A DNA stretch of 64,000 bases from an uncultured Kordiimonas sp. (GTDB lineage: Bacteria > Pseudomonadota > Alphaproteobacteria > Sphingomonadales > Kordiimonadaceae), in assembly GCA_947500295.1 (NCBI GenBank), contig CANMRM010000001.1, positions 124,001 to 188,000 of the forward strand, given 5' to 3'. Below the pieces are notes generated by a model, which saw nothing but the letters and a program-made list of their open reading frames with translations, was not told the origin of the DNA and did no database searches. The position numbers and the translations under genes are program-made. This document shows, piece after piece, positions 45,625-54,569 of this stretch (positions are counted from its first letter, which is position 1; each line of letters opens with the position of its first letter).

Positions 45625-46556
45625 TGCCGCTCGGCCTCCAAAAACCATTGCCATGTCTGCTGCAATCCCTCACGCAGGGCGGTCTGAGGTGCATAGTTGA
45701 GTTCACGCCCTGCTTTAGAAATATCACAGCAGGACCGGTAGATTTCACCGCGGCGACGGTCGCGGTACTCTACGCGCACAGGATAATCGGAGCCGACCGT
45801 TTCGCGGATCAGGTCGATCAGTGCATTGATTGATGTCTCAACACCGGTACCAAGCTGTAAGACGCCGGAAACGGCGGGGTCGGCAACGGCATCGTGAATG
45901 GCCTTTGCAATGTCGAACGAATAAACATAATCGCGGGTCTGGGTACCATCTCCGTATACGACCAGTGTTTCCCCGCGCATGATCTGTCGCATGAATGCAG
46001 CGACCACGCTGCCTTTATGGAAACTATACGGTCCGTACACATTGGAGAACCGGAGCGCCAGACACGACATGTCATATGATTGGGAGAAGGCCGAGCAATA
46101 GGCTTCGAGTGCCAGTTTGGACGCACCGTAGGGGCTGGCGGGGCGCGGCACCATATTTTCATGAACCGGCGGTTCCACGTCACCGATAATGGCGCCGCCT
46201 GTCGACGCACACACGAGACGCCCAACATTGCGGGATCTCATCTTGCTCAACAGCTTGTAGCTGCCCATCACGTTGATATCAAAATTCTTTTTCGGATCTT
46301 CGATGGACTCAATGACGCGGGTATCTGCCGCAAGATGAATAACGGCATCAATGCCGTCCAGAGCCCGGTCCAGGGCATTATCGTCCAATATATCACCATG
46401 CACAAATTCGCATGTCAGTGAGGCAAGATGGCTGCGATGACCTACCGACTCGTTGTCCAAAACGCGTAGGAAGTAATCAGTATGTTGATTGAGATAGGCA
46501 ATCAGGTTTGTGCCGATAAACCCTGCGCCGCCGGTAATTAACAGTTTCATCGACAT
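45621..46556 (-). CDS. NAD-dependent sugar-nucleotide epimerase/dehydratase (extended SDR)
   Basis: The 311-residue protein has the extended SDR signature GGAGFIGTNL, VIHLAADTRV, the active-site pair in SPYGASKLALEAY (YxxxK), LRFSNVYGP and GDGTQTRDYVYSFDIAKAI. It resembles UDP-glucose 4-epimerase and related enzymes; the exact reaction is not readable. The start may be ATG at 46556 or the next ATG at 46550. The gene overlaps the following TPR-glycosyltransferase gene by four bases. Confidence 0.87.
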   Translation of the reverse strand: MSMKLLITGGAGFIGTNLIAYLNQHTDYFLRVLDNESVGHRSHLASLTCEFVHGDILDDNALDRALDGIDAVIHLAADTRVIESIEDPKKNFDINVMGSYKLLSKMRSRNVGRLVCASTGGAIIGDVEPPVHENMVPRPASPYGASKLALEAYCSAFSQSYDMSCLALRFSNVYGPYSFHKGSVVAAFMRQIMRGETLVVYGDGTQTRDYVYSFDIAKAIHDAVADPAVSGVLQLGTGVETSINALIDLIRETVGSDYPVRVEYRDRRRGEIYRSCCDISKAGRELNYAPQTALREGLQQTWQWFLEAERQ

Positions 46557-46593
46557 ATCTTTCAACCCCGCCTGGAATAATCCGGGCCGACCT

Positions 46594-47748
46594 TTACCAT
46601 TTCGACACGCATGGAATTTTACTCAGATCACATCGATCTTTGTATTTGGCGGCAATATCGGTCACCTCGGACAACAGCCCCGCCTCCAACGTAATCGGAT
46701 CGAGACCCAGACCCAGAAACTGTTCATTTTTGACGTGAAGGTCGTTTTCGGCTGCTTCGTTTCTGGGATTTTCCACAAAATCAACGTCCGCGCCGGTCAT
46801 GCCTGAAATCAGATTGGCCAAGTCAACGACACGGTGCGTCTCTGTCATCTGGTTCAGGATCTGGACGCGGTCTCCGCGGGCCGGCGGATTTTCAACCGCA
46901 AGCTCAATACAACGACAGGTGTCCTGTATGTGAATGAAGGCTCTGGTTTGACCGCCGGTACCATGCACTGTCAGTGGATGGCCAACGGCCGCCTGCATCA
47001 GGAAACGGTTCAAAACCGTACCATAGTCGCCATCATAGTCGAACCTGTTGATCAGACGTTCGTCCTGCCGGGTCTCCGCGGTCTGTGTGCCCCAAACAAT
47101 GCCCTGATGGAGGTCCGTGATACGCACCCCATCATTCTTGTTGTAGAAAAAGAAGAAAAGCTGATCCTGGGTCTTGGTCATATGATAGATCGACCCCGGG
47201 TTGGCCGGATACAGGATTTCCTGCCGGTGCGGGCCAAAATCGGTATCGACCGAGACTTCCAGATAACCTTCCGGAATTTTCATGCCGGCAGAGCCATACC
47301 CGTAAACTCCCATTGTACCCAGATGCACCAGATGAATATCGAGGCCGGAGTCAGCGATGGCGCATAAAACATCATTCGTCGAATTCAGGTTGTTGTTAAC
47401 GGTGTAGCGCTTGTGATACGGCGACTTCATCGAATAGGGGGCCGCCCGTTGCTCGGCAAAATGGATGATTGTATCCGGTTTCTCGGCTACGATCAGGTCA
47501 TAGAGCTGGCGGTAGTTTTTCCCGACTGTGAAGTCGTAAAAACTGATGGTTTTACCGCTGACTTCCTGCCATGCGCGCAATCTTTCGCCAATCGGCCGAA
47601 TGGGTGTCAGCGAATCTACCTCAAGTTCCACATCGATCTTGCGACGGGTCAGGTTGTCTACGATGATCACTTCGTGGCCGGCATTTGATAAATGCAGTGC
47701 CGACGGCCATCCGCAGAAACCGTCTCCGCCAAGAACAAGAATCTTCAT
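46594..47748 (-). CDS. UDP-sulfoquinovose synthase homologue (SqdB/SQD1/Agl3 type)
   Basis: The 384-residue extended SDR closely follows SQD1: [34 protein letters not shown]-like [49 protein letters not shown] (catalytic Tyr/Lys), [52 protein letters not shown] and an IPCVSKW ending. The family builds UDP-sulfoquinovose from UDP-glucose and sulfite. No sqdX/sqdD-type sulfolipid transferase is nearby, so use in a glycan is likelier than in sulfolipid. AAGGA precedes the ATG at 47748. Confidence 0.85.
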   Translation of the reverse strand: MKILVLGGDGFCGWPSALHLSNAGHEVIIVDNLTRRKIDVELEVDSLTPIRPIGERLRAWQEVSGKTISFYDFTVGKNYRQLYDLIVAEKPDTIIHFAEQRAAPYSMKSPYHKRYTVNNNLNSTNDVLCAIADSGLDIHLVHLGTMGVYGYGSAGMKIPEGYLEVSVDTDFGPHRQEILYPANPGSIYHMTKTQDQLFFFFYNKNDGVRITDLHQGIVWGTQTAETRQDERLINRFDYDGDYGTVLNRFLMQAAVGHPLTVHGTGGQTRAFIHIQDTCRCIELAVENPPARGDRVQILNQMTETHRVVDLANLISGMTGADVDFVENPRNEAAENDLHVKNEQFLGLGLDPITLEAGLLSEVTDIAAKYKDRCDLSKIPCVSKW

Positions 47749-47826
47749 ACGTGCTGTCCTTTATGGATTATTCTACCTACACACTGAAAACCGAAGGGGC
47801 CTGTGACTGATACCGGCCCGCGCCGA

Positions 47827-48570
47827 TCATTTGATGTTTTCCAACACGATAACATCCTGTCGGCCGGACCCCGCTTCAACGATATCGACAATGCGGAAAT
47901 ACTTGCTCCAGGTGTTGCGGATATAGTCATGGGAATGCCGGGTCAGCCCGTATTCATGGGTAACACCGGGCCAGCGTTCTGGGTTGTTTTTGTCGTGCGC
48001 CATATTTTCAATGAAAATGAACCCTTTTTCCTCAAGCAAATCGAGGGTCACGCCGTCGTCCAGACCGCGCGCCTGATGGGCTTTCAACGTCTCCCGGGCA
48101 GCTACAGACAGAAACAGCCTGGCGCCCGGCTTTGTGATCCGCCGCATCTCTTTCAGCCACATGGTTTCCGCGTCCTGCGGAAAATGTGTCCAGACTGAAT
48201 TCGCGTAGACAACGTCCAGTGTACTGTCCTCGAACGGAAGCGGCGGGTCATAGTTGGAAACAAAAGCCTCGATCCTGTCAGAGTTCTCCTGAACATATTT
48301 GATCGCAGTCGGATCCACGTCACACGCGAAGATCTTTGCGCCATAGGTTTCCGCCACCGGAAATGTCACCCGGCCAATGCCACATCCAAAATCAAGAACC
48401 TGCATGCCCTTTTGTGGCACGCTGTCGAACCGCGCAAAAATCTCATGCAGCTGATCCTTCAGTATTTCGCCTAGTTTGACATAGCTTTCAAAGTCGGTAG
48501 CACCGATACGCGTGAGATTTTCCTGCGGCGGCACTGCCCGCTGTTTTTGTTCGACTTGCCCCATGGCCAT
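47827..48570 (-). CDS. SAM-dependent methyltransferase (paralogue of 49674-50402)
   Basis: The 247-residue protein has SAM motif I MQVLDFGCGIGRVTFPVAE, CDVDPTAIKYV, DPPLPFEDSTLDVVYANSVWTHFPQD and RITKPGARLFLSV. It is clearly related to the methyltransferase at 49674-50402, sharing these blocks and the end PGVTHEYGLTRHSHDYI. A sugar O- or N-methyltransferase role fits the locus but is not shown. The start is uncertain: ATG at 48570 (GGACGGGG upstream), with open frame to 48648. Confidence 0.85.
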   Translation of the reverse strand: MAMGQVEQKQRAVPPQENLTRIGATDFESYVKLGEILKDQLHEIFARFDSVPQKGMQVLDFGCGIGRVTFPVAETYGAKIFACDVDPTAIKYVQENSDRIEAFVSNYDPPLPFEDSTLDVVYANSVWTHFPQDAETMWLKEMRRITKPGARLFLSVAARETLKAHQARGLDDGVTLDLLEEKGFIFIENMAHDKNNPERWPGVTHEYGLTRHSHDYIRNTWSKYFRIVDIVEAGSGRQDVIVLENIK

Positions 48571-48737
48571 ATCTACCCCGTCCATTCCTAATTTATCCGC
48601 ATGATTTGTTGTGACGCCATGCGTTTCCCCGGCACACTTTGCCGTCAAAGAAGTTATTCAAGCAAGAAAAATGCCGACTTTCCCTTTGAATTTATTGTAG
48701 CTGTGGGCAATTCCGGAATCCGGGCAATATGAATATG

Positions 48738-49472
48738 TTAGTGATCCGGAAAAGGCGTCTTGGTTTCCTCAATCCTGTGGGTAAATTCGACAATGTTGGG
48801 CCAGACGCCCAAGTCTTTGTATTCCTGCACGGGAAATGCGGTTGCTCCCCCTGCCAGAGACCCAATATCAACAGGGTTTCTTTGAATAGACCGGGTCATC
48901 ATCTCGAGAACCGGCCGGCCCATGTCACCCGAAAACCCGAAAGTCGTCCAGAAGGCATTGAAGGCGCGTGTGTCATGGTCGTCAGGCTTGTCGCAAAAGT
49001 CTGTGACAGCATCGCCTTCGACCCTGAGAGCGCCCAGCGACCGCAAAATCGAGCGGTCTTCACAAGGCAGATAGCCAAAACAGACGGGGCTGGCGCCAAG
49101 GTGCTGCTTCATCGTCGGCAGCACCGGCAGGTCGGGCCGGCCCACCAGAAAAGAGTCCGGCAGGAACACAACGTTTTGTTCGTCAAACTCCCGTTCGGCG
49201 GAGAGGATGCTGCCGGCCCACTCATAGTTCCGGTCATCAAAATACAGGAATTTCAGATAGAACGTATCTTTCCACTTCTGCAGATAATCGACAATCTGCG
49301 CCTTGCCGGAAGTTATGATGATGATCACTTCGGAAATGAGCGAAGCATGATTTTGCAGCCGCATAAAGGTCAGGTCGATGAGAGCCGTTTGCTCGGCTAT
49401 CAGATGGATTTCCTTCGGATAGGGCAACCCCAGCCGTGTTCCCATTCCCGCGCAGGGCAGAATAATTTTCAT
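48738..49472 (-). CDS. Sugar-1-phosphate nucleotidyltransferase-like protein
   Basis: The 244-residue GT-A-fold protein starts MKIILPCAGMGTRLGLPYPKEIHLI, the nucleotide-binding GxGTRLG with the following Lys-Glu pair, and contains VVFLPDSFLV in place of the usual nucleotide-metal Asp region. The family makes NDP-sugars from NTP and sugar 1-phosphate, for example dTDP- or UDP-glucose. The exact nucleotide and sugar are unknown. It is the first gene of the minus-strand block, divergent from the paralogous methyltransferase. Confidence 0.82.
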   Translation of the reverse strand: MKIILPCAGMGTRLGLPYPKEIHLIAEQTALIDLTFMRLQNHASLISEVIIIITSGKAQIVDYLQKWKDTFYLKFLYFDDRNYEWAGSILSAEREFDEQNVVFLPDSFLVGRPDLPVLPTMKQHLGASPVCFGYLPCEDRSILRSLGALRVEGDAVTDFCDKPDDHDTRAFNAFWTTFGFSGDMGRPVLEMMTRSIQRNPVDIGSLAGGATAFPVQEYKDLGVWPNIVEFTHRIEETKTPFPDH

Positions 49473-49673
49473 CCACGACCTCCTTTTTCAGGCACTGTGC
49501 TGACATTGGCACGAAAGATGTAACCAGATGTTTCGACAATCGGCAATGCGAAACACGGGCCAACCGTTGCTGCTCTTGATTGGAGCGGTAATTTTACTGG
49601 CTTGTGGATAATCGATTGCATTTTGATGGCGATATCGTCTTGTATTGTAACAGGAAATTTCGAGGAAGTGTCT

Positions 49674-50402
49674 ATGAGCTGGTATGCAGACTATTCAAAA
49701 CCCGACGCCTTTCAGATGAAAAATGTCGGATCCTCCAGCTGGGAAGAATTTGTTTTTCACAGTGAACAAATTACCCAGGAGGTCCAGGAAACACTACTTG
49801 AATTCCTGCCGACACCTCTGTCCGATCACCGGATTCTCGACTTTGGCTGCGGCATAGGACGCGTAGCGCTGAAACTGTGGAAAGACGTTGGTGCCCCAAG
49901 CCACGGGTGCGACATCAACCCGGACGCAATAAAATACCTGGGCCAACAATTGCCCGATGTTGACCTTATGGTCAGCACTTATGAGCCCCCCCTGACATAC
50001 GAAGCCGGATTTTTCGACCTCATTTTTTCCATTTCCATCTGGACACACTTGCCGCCCGAGCTGCAAATGCCATGGCTCGAGGAAATCCACAGGATTTTGA
50101 AGCCGGGCGGTACTGCGCTGATCTCTATTTCCAGTGCCTCATCGATGCCGATCCGGAAAAGACGCCTTGAGCTGTGGGAGAAATATGACGAAGAGGACCT
50201 GGAGCGGGAAGGCATCCTGTTTGTCGAGTATCGCTACCTGCAGAAAACACCTGAAGCATACCCCGGCGTTACCAGCAGTTACGGCTCGACCATGCATAAC
50301 TTTGATTTCGTAAAGCGTGAATGGGGCAAGCTGTTCTCCAGTGTGGAGATCCGCCCCAAAGCAATTGCCAAGTCGCAGGACCTTGTGATCCTGCGAAAAT
50401 AG
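49674..50402 (+). CDS. SAM-dependent methyltransferase (paralogue of 47827-48570)
   Basis: The 242-residue protein has HRILDFGCGIGRVALKLWKDVG (SAM motif I), CDINPDAIKYLGQQ, STYEPPLTYEAGFFDLIFSISIWTHLPPE and RILKPGGTALISIS. It shares layout with the methyltransferase two genes away on the other strand, including the YPGVTSSYGSTMHNFDF ending. The ATG at 49674 follows GAGGAAG; the frame extends 24 codons upstream. It opens the last plus-strand block of the glycan locus. Confidence 0.86.
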   Translation: MSWYADYSKPDAFQMKNVGSSSWEEFVFHSEQITQEVQETLLEFLPTPLSDHRILDFGCGIGRVALKLWKDVGAPSHGCDINPDAIKYLGQQLPDVDLMVSTYEPPLTYEAGFFDLIFSISIWTHLPPELQMPWLEEIHRILKPGGTALISISSASSMPIRKRRLELWEKYDEEDLEREGILFVEYRYLQKTPEAYPGVTSSYGSTMHNFDFVKREWGKLFSSVEIRPKAIAKSQDLVILRK

Positions 50403-50433
50403 GAACGGAAAGCCGGATTTGCAGGGCACAGAC

Positions 50434-52044
50434 ATGGGGAAAGCCGACACAGGAGTTAATCAAACGGGGACCGCCCTCGGTCGACTGGCTGTTATTGCCG
50501 CCGGAAACACCGCCGGAAACCGTCCCCGTGTGCTTGCGGACAGCTGGGCCGCCCTGACGGGGCTGCCCGGCCACCATATCTTTGAGGTTGAATGTGAAAC
50601 CGGAGGGCATGCCTCCGCCTATGCTCAGGCCTTGGAGACTGTCACAGCAACAGGTGAATTTGATTTCATACTATGCACAACACTGCCAGCAATCCCGGAA
50701 CAGGCCTCCCGGGCGCATCTTGAGATACTGCTACAGGCATTGGCCCTGCATCCACGAACGGCGGCCATAGAGCTTGTTCGCGAAAATGCTCCAGAGGGTG
50801 AACGCGATCAAACCGCCTTTCACCACCGGAGCGCTGTTGACATACGGTGTTTTATTGTTTCGCTTGCTGCCACAAAAAAGGCAGGCTTTCTGTCACACAT
50901 TTTCCCTTTCTCGGTAGGCGCGGCAGAAGAGTGGAGCTTCCGGCTGCTCAAAAAGGGCTTGCTGACAGGCATGTCTTCCAGGGCCATAGCTGACGCTGGC
51001 GCCAACTGTGGCCCGGCAACCCAAACAGACCAGAAACTCTGTCACGAGTTTTGTGCCCGCTATTTCGTAGAGCACCATGGCCGCGACTGGGATACTGTCG
51101 CAGCCAGCTATCTGCCTTATGACCTGCAAAAGGAAAATGGTTTCGTGCAGGCGCGAAACCGCTGGCAAACGGACATTTCGGATCACGAACAGGCCTTGTA
51201 TTCCCCAACCTTGGCTGTACCTGAAGCGGCCACTGGGGGCACCCTGGGGCAGGACTATTTTGCCAGCCGGATATTCGACATCGTAAGGCTGGTGACAGCA
51301 GAGCAGGCCTGTGAGCTGCTGCATCCCTGGTATTATCCGGTCACCGTTGGATCCATTGAAGTTGACCCGGGCGTCGGCAGCAGGGAGAGTTCTCAAACCC
51401 TGATCGCCAGACGGAGCTTCATGGATCATATTCTGATCGATACCGTCCCGGCGTTGTATGACTTCAAGGGTAAACATGTTCTGGATCTGGGATCAAACTG
51501 CGGATACTTCAGCGCCGTCTATGCCAAGGAGGGTGCTGCCAGGGTGACAGCCGTTGAAGGCAGATTGCAGCATATCCACCAAGGCCAGCTTTATTGGGGC
51601 GCCAACAAATTGTTGGCCGGTAGCCACTATGAATTCCTGCATGCCAATGTGGATTCCGATCGGGACTGGCAGGCTGTTTCGGTCAGGGGGCCCTATGACA
51701 TCGTCCTGTGCGCCGGCCTTCTATATCATCTGCCGGACCCCTATACGGTGCTTGAGCGCATGGCAGCATGTGCAAAAGAGGCGATCATTCTCGATACCCG
51801 AATTTCCCAAACACCCCATGGTTTCAAGGAACCCGGCGGTTTCAGTTTCGATGCCATTGTCGAAACAAGAGATAAAATTGTTCCACAAAGGGAAGAGCTT
51901 GAGAAAATCCTGACGTCAGCTGGCTTTTTGGTTGCCGAGATTACATCGGACAATCCGATGCCGCCCGGGGTGCCGGATGTGGACGACTATTCCAAAGGCA
52001 ACCGCATTACGTTGCTGGCGCAACGAAAGGGGGGCCAGTCCTGA
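50434..52044 (+). CDS. Glycosyltransferase-like and methyltransferase fusion
   Basis: The C-terminal 220 residues of this 536-residue protein are a SAM methyltransferase (KHVLDLGSNCGYFSAVYAKEGAARVTAVEG; IVLCAGLLYHLPDPYTVLERMAAC; LDTRISQTPHG) of DUF1698-like type. The first 260 residues look like a divergent GT-A domain (DFILCTTLPAIPEQASRAHLEILLQAL; GAAEEWSFRLLKKGLLTGM, in the place of the usual ExD acceptor-site motif) but lack a clear DxD. The start is ATG at 50434 with CAGGG upstream; a TTG lies five codons earlier. The stop overlaps the radical SAM start (TGATG). Confidence 0.75.
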   Translation: MGKADTGVNQTGTALGRLAVIAAGNTAGNRPRVLADSWAALTGLPGHHIFEVECETGGHASAYAQALETVTATGEFDFILCTTLPAIPEQASRAHLEILLQALALHPRTAAIELVRENAPEGERDQTAFHHRSAVDIRCFIVSLAATKKAGFLSHIFPFSVGAAEEWSFRLLKKGLLTGMSSRAIADAGANCGPATQTDQKLCHEFCARYFVEHHGRDWDTVAASYLPYDLQKENGFVQARNRWQTDISDHEQALYSPTLAVPEAATGGTLGQDYFASRIFDIVRLVTAEQACELLHPWYYPVTVGSIEVDPGVGSRESSQTLIARRSFMDHILIDTVPALYDFKGKHVLDLGSNCGYFSAVYAKEGAARVTAVEGRLQHIHQGQLYWGANKLLAGSHYEFLHANVDSDRDWQAVSVRGPYDIVLCAGLLYHLPDPYTVLERMAACAKEAIILDTRISQTPHGFKEPGGFSFDAIVETRDKIVPQREELEKILTSAGFLVAEITSDNPMPPGVPDVDDYSKGNRITLLAQRKGGQS

Positions 52045-53003
52045 TGCAAAAACCCGTTCGTACCGTCCTTGTAGAGCTGACCAACAATTGCAACTATCGC
52101 TGCCCTTCTTGCCCTCAGTCCATTTGGCAGAAAACCGACTTCCTGCATTCGCCTTTCGATCGCCCTCGCGGCTTTATGACATTTGATCTGTTTCGGAAAA
52201 TCGTAGACCAGGCCTTTGATTGCGCCGAGGAAATCAATTTCAGCTATTTCGGCGAACCAATGATGCATCCGGACTTTATTCCGATGATGAATTACCTGAA
52301 AAAACGCCCACCTGGATTGCGCGTCGTTATGAATACAAACCTGTCCTATGCAACGGCCGAGGTTTTTCAGACGTTGATCGACATTGAATTGGATGATCTG
52401 CGCATCAGCCTGGATGCTGCGGACCGGCAAACATATGAAACGGTTAGGCCAGGGCACTATTTTGTCGATCTTGACGGCGCGTCAAAGAAGGGAAACCGAT
52501 ATGATACGATCGTCGATAAAGCCGCATATTGGCACAGTCTGGAAGATCATAGCCCGACCCGCCATGTATTTACGGTGAGCAGCCTCAACAAGCATCACCT
52601 TCTACCCTATGCAGAGCTGTGGCAGCCTCATTTGGGCATGCGCGATGTCATCCTTTTCAAAAATGTCCTGACGTATGGTGGAAAAATGGGGGACCCCCTG
52701 GTCAAGACAGGCCCTTGCAACAACTGGCGCTGGCGGTCCCTGACCATTGACTGGTCTGGTCGGATTTCCGCCTGTCATCTGGATACCAATATGGAGTTGG
52801 AAGTGGCGCGGGTGAACGATGTCGCCCTTAAAGATGTTTTCCAGTCCAGCGCCTATCAGGCGATAAAGAAAGGTTCCCTGGAGCGAACGGTTACACCGTG
52901 CGATACCTGTGTCGATTCAAACTATTGGGACAACACGGTCAGGGTTTTTCACGATACGCTGCTGGACCACCAGATGCCGGAAAACTTTGTTGGCGCTTCT
53001 TGA
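52044..53003 (+). CDS. Radical SAM protein with SPASM-like C-terminal domain
   Basis: The 319-residue protein has the [4Fe-4S] motif CNYRCPSC (Cys16, Cys20, Cys23) and the usual fold markers FSYFGEPMMHPDF and LDDLRISLDAADRQTYE. The C-terminal part has CNNWRWRSLTIDWSGRISACHLDTN and CDTC, typical of a SPASM/twitch region holding an additional cluster. Within sugar clusters such enzymes may alter sugars by radical chemistry, but the substrate is not readable. One-base overlaps link it to the genes on both sides. Confidence 0.88.
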   Translation: MQKPVRTVLVELTNNCNYRCPSCPQSIWQKTDFLHSPFDRPRGFMTFDLFRKIVDQAFDCAEEINFSYFGEPMMHPDFIPMMNYLKKRPPGLRVVMNTNLSYATAEVFQTLIDIELDDLRISLDAADRQTYETVRPGHYFVDLDGASKKGNRYDTIVDKAAYWHSLEDHSPTRHVFTVSSLNKHHLLPYAELWQPHLGMRDVILFKNVLTYGGKMGDPLVKTGPCNNWRWRSLTIDWSGRISACHLDTNMELEVARVNDVALKDVFQSSAYQAIKKGSLERTVTPCDTCVDSNYWDNTVRVFHDTLLDHQMPENFVGAS

Positions 53004-53791
53004 TGACGGCTGGCCCAACAACAGCATGCATCATTCAGGCACGCCGGACATCGGAACGGCTTCCTGACAAGGTTCTGCTGCCTTTGGCGGGGAAACCCGT
53101 TGTCTCCCATGTGATTAGCAGATGCCTGGAAATACCTGGAGTGGAACATGTTGTGTTGGCCACACCGGATGATCCCTTTGAAGACCCGCTGGCATCGGCA
53201 GCCCGAGAAGCAGGAGCGCTCAGCCACCGAGGACCGCTTGATGATGTTCTTTCCCGTTTCTGGGGCGCATACCAGTTGTGCCAAACCGACTATGTGATGC
53301 GCGTCACTGCTGACTGCCCCTTGATTGATCCTGATCTGTGCCAGCAGCTGATCGATAAAACAATCTCCAAAAAGGCGCAATATGGTGCTCTGGTGAACTG
53401 GCCACATGGTCTCGATTGTGAAATATTCTCGGCAACGCTTTTGAAAAAGACGCATGAGTTCGCCAGCGAGGCGGTGGATCGCGAACATGTAACACTCTGG
53501 ATGAAAAAACAGCCGGACCTCAACAGAGTGTTTGTAACGCCAGACCAGCCTGAAACCATGAAGGGTAATCGCTGGGTTCTGGACTATCCCGAAGATTATG
53601 ACTTCCTGAAGCAAGTGTTTGAAAAGCTGCCCAAAGGCTCCGGATATCCGGGCTGGCGCGATGTTATCGGGGTTCTGGAGGCTTTTCCGGAGCTTCACGA
53701 GATAAACGACAGGTGTGAGCAGATTTGGGCAGAAAAAAACCAACAGATATACCGACAGTCAGGCCAGACCTGGCGCCCGCCTGGAACATAG
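53003..53791 (+). CDS. SpsF-type cytidylyltransferase-family protein
   Basis: The 262-residue protein begins MTAGPTTACIIQARRTSERLPDKVLLPLAGKPVVSHVISR, the family signature of SpsF and acylneuraminate cytidylyltransferase-like proteins, with RVTADCPLIDP as the metal-binding part. Relatives supply activated acidic sugars or take part in spore-coat and flagellar glycan synthesis. The start overlaps the radical SAM stop (TGATG); the ORF also reads upstream in another gene. It closes the glycan locus. Confidence 0.85.
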   Translation: MTAGPTTACIIQARRTSERLPDKVLLPLAGKPVVSHVISRCLEIPGVEHVVLATPDDPFEDPLASAAREAGALSHRGPLDDVLSRFWGAYQLCQTDYVMRVTADCPLIDPDLCQQLIDKTISKKAQYGALVNWPHGLDCEIFSATLLKKTHEFASEAVDREHVTLWMKKQPDLNRVFVTPDQPETMKGNRWVLDYPEDYDFLKQVFEKLPKGSGYPGWRDVIGVLEAFPELHEINDRCEQIWAEKNQQIYRQSGQTWRPPGT

Positions 53792-53877
53792 CCCGAGTTT
53801 TGACATCGACCCAGCCACGCCCGCCGCGTTGATGGAAAACCATAGCTGACAAAGCTTCCGTCAGTTACCAGCTCCTA

Positions 53878-53906
53878 TTGACAGTTTCTGTGCTCGTTAG
53901 TACTTT
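53878..53906 (+). promoter_or_regulatory. Sigma-70-type promoter for the membrane protein/regulator pair
   Basis: A perfect -35 TTGACA (53878-53883), a 17-bp spacer and a -10-like TACTTT (53901-53906, matching the first, second and last positions of TATAAT) stand 43 bp before the membrane protein start. The -10 falls inside the 23-bp palindrome. Confidence 0.5.
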
Positions 53907-53921
53907 GTAATACAAAGTACT
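53899..53921. promoter_or_regulatory. 23-bp perfect palindrome, probable operator
   Basis: AGTACTTTGTA, a central A and TACAAAGTACT form a perfect 11+1+11 inverted repeat. It covers the -10 region of the promoter just upstream. The winged-helix protein encoded by the second gene of the operon is the natural candidate to bind here and repress its own transcription. Confidence 0.65.
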
Positions 53922-53948
53922 TTGCAAGAAACAACAAAAGGCTGATTG

Positions 53949-54569
53949 ATGGAAACTCCACAAGACCGAAGCGCCGCTGAAGATTTGGCCTTAATTCGGC
54001 GCATGATGGCCGCAGGGCGCCGAAAAGCCGCTTTCGACGGCGCGCACCTCATCATCTGGGGGGCGGTGCTGATGCTGTCCTATCTTGCGCAATATATGCA
54101 GGTTTATGGCTATATTCCCGGTAGTTCCCTCTGGATTTGGCTGCCCGCGCTTGCCGTAGGATGGGCCAGCTCTTTCCTGTATGGGCGCAAGGAATGCGCG
54201 TCTACAGGCCGAGCCAACATTGCGGTCACTGCGTACAACGGTGCCTGGCTGGCAGTTGGCATCACCATGCTGTTGCACTTCGGCGCCGCTGTAGCATCCG
54301 GCGTTTTTGATTCCAGAGCAATAACCGTGCTCGCCTGTGGTCTGATCGCCAGCGCATTTTACGTCATTTCACTTGTCACCGAACTGCGGGCCCTCAGGGC
54401 CGTATCTGCCGGTTGGTGGCTGATCCTGATCTATGCAACGGTTACACCAAGCTATGACGCCGAAATGCTCTTGGTACTTGCCGGCGCAAGCGCTCTGCTG
54501 ATCCTGCTTCCGGGACAGTTGATGCGGCGACTGGCTCAAAACGACGAGAGCACAGAAGAGACGTCATGA
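53949..54569 (+). CDS. Multi-pass membrane protein
   Basis: The 206-residue protein has a polar N-tail (METPQDRSAAEDLALIRRMM) and about six hydrophobic segments (for example HLIIWGAVLMLSYLAQYM, ILACGLIASAFYVISLV and MLLVLAGASALLILLPG). No enzyme motif is visible. Its stop overlaps the winged-helix gene by four bases (ATGA), suggesting that the membrane protein and regulator form a functional pair; a sensing role is only a guess. Confidence 0.75.
   Translation: METPQDRSAAEDLALIRRMMAAGRRKAAFDGAHLIIWGAVLMLSYLAQYMQVYGYIPGSSLWIWLPALAVGWASSFLYGRKECASTGRANIAVTAYNGAWLAVGITMLLHFGAAVASGVFDSRAITVLACGLIASAFYVISLVTELRALRAVSAGWWLILIYATVTPSYDAEMLLVLAGASALLILLPGQLMRRLAQNDESTEETS

Noticed and set aside
53003-53743. 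Long minus-strand frame opposite the SpsF-like gene
   Set aside because: It has no family motifs and covers a gene that is coupled by TGATG to its upstream neighbour.
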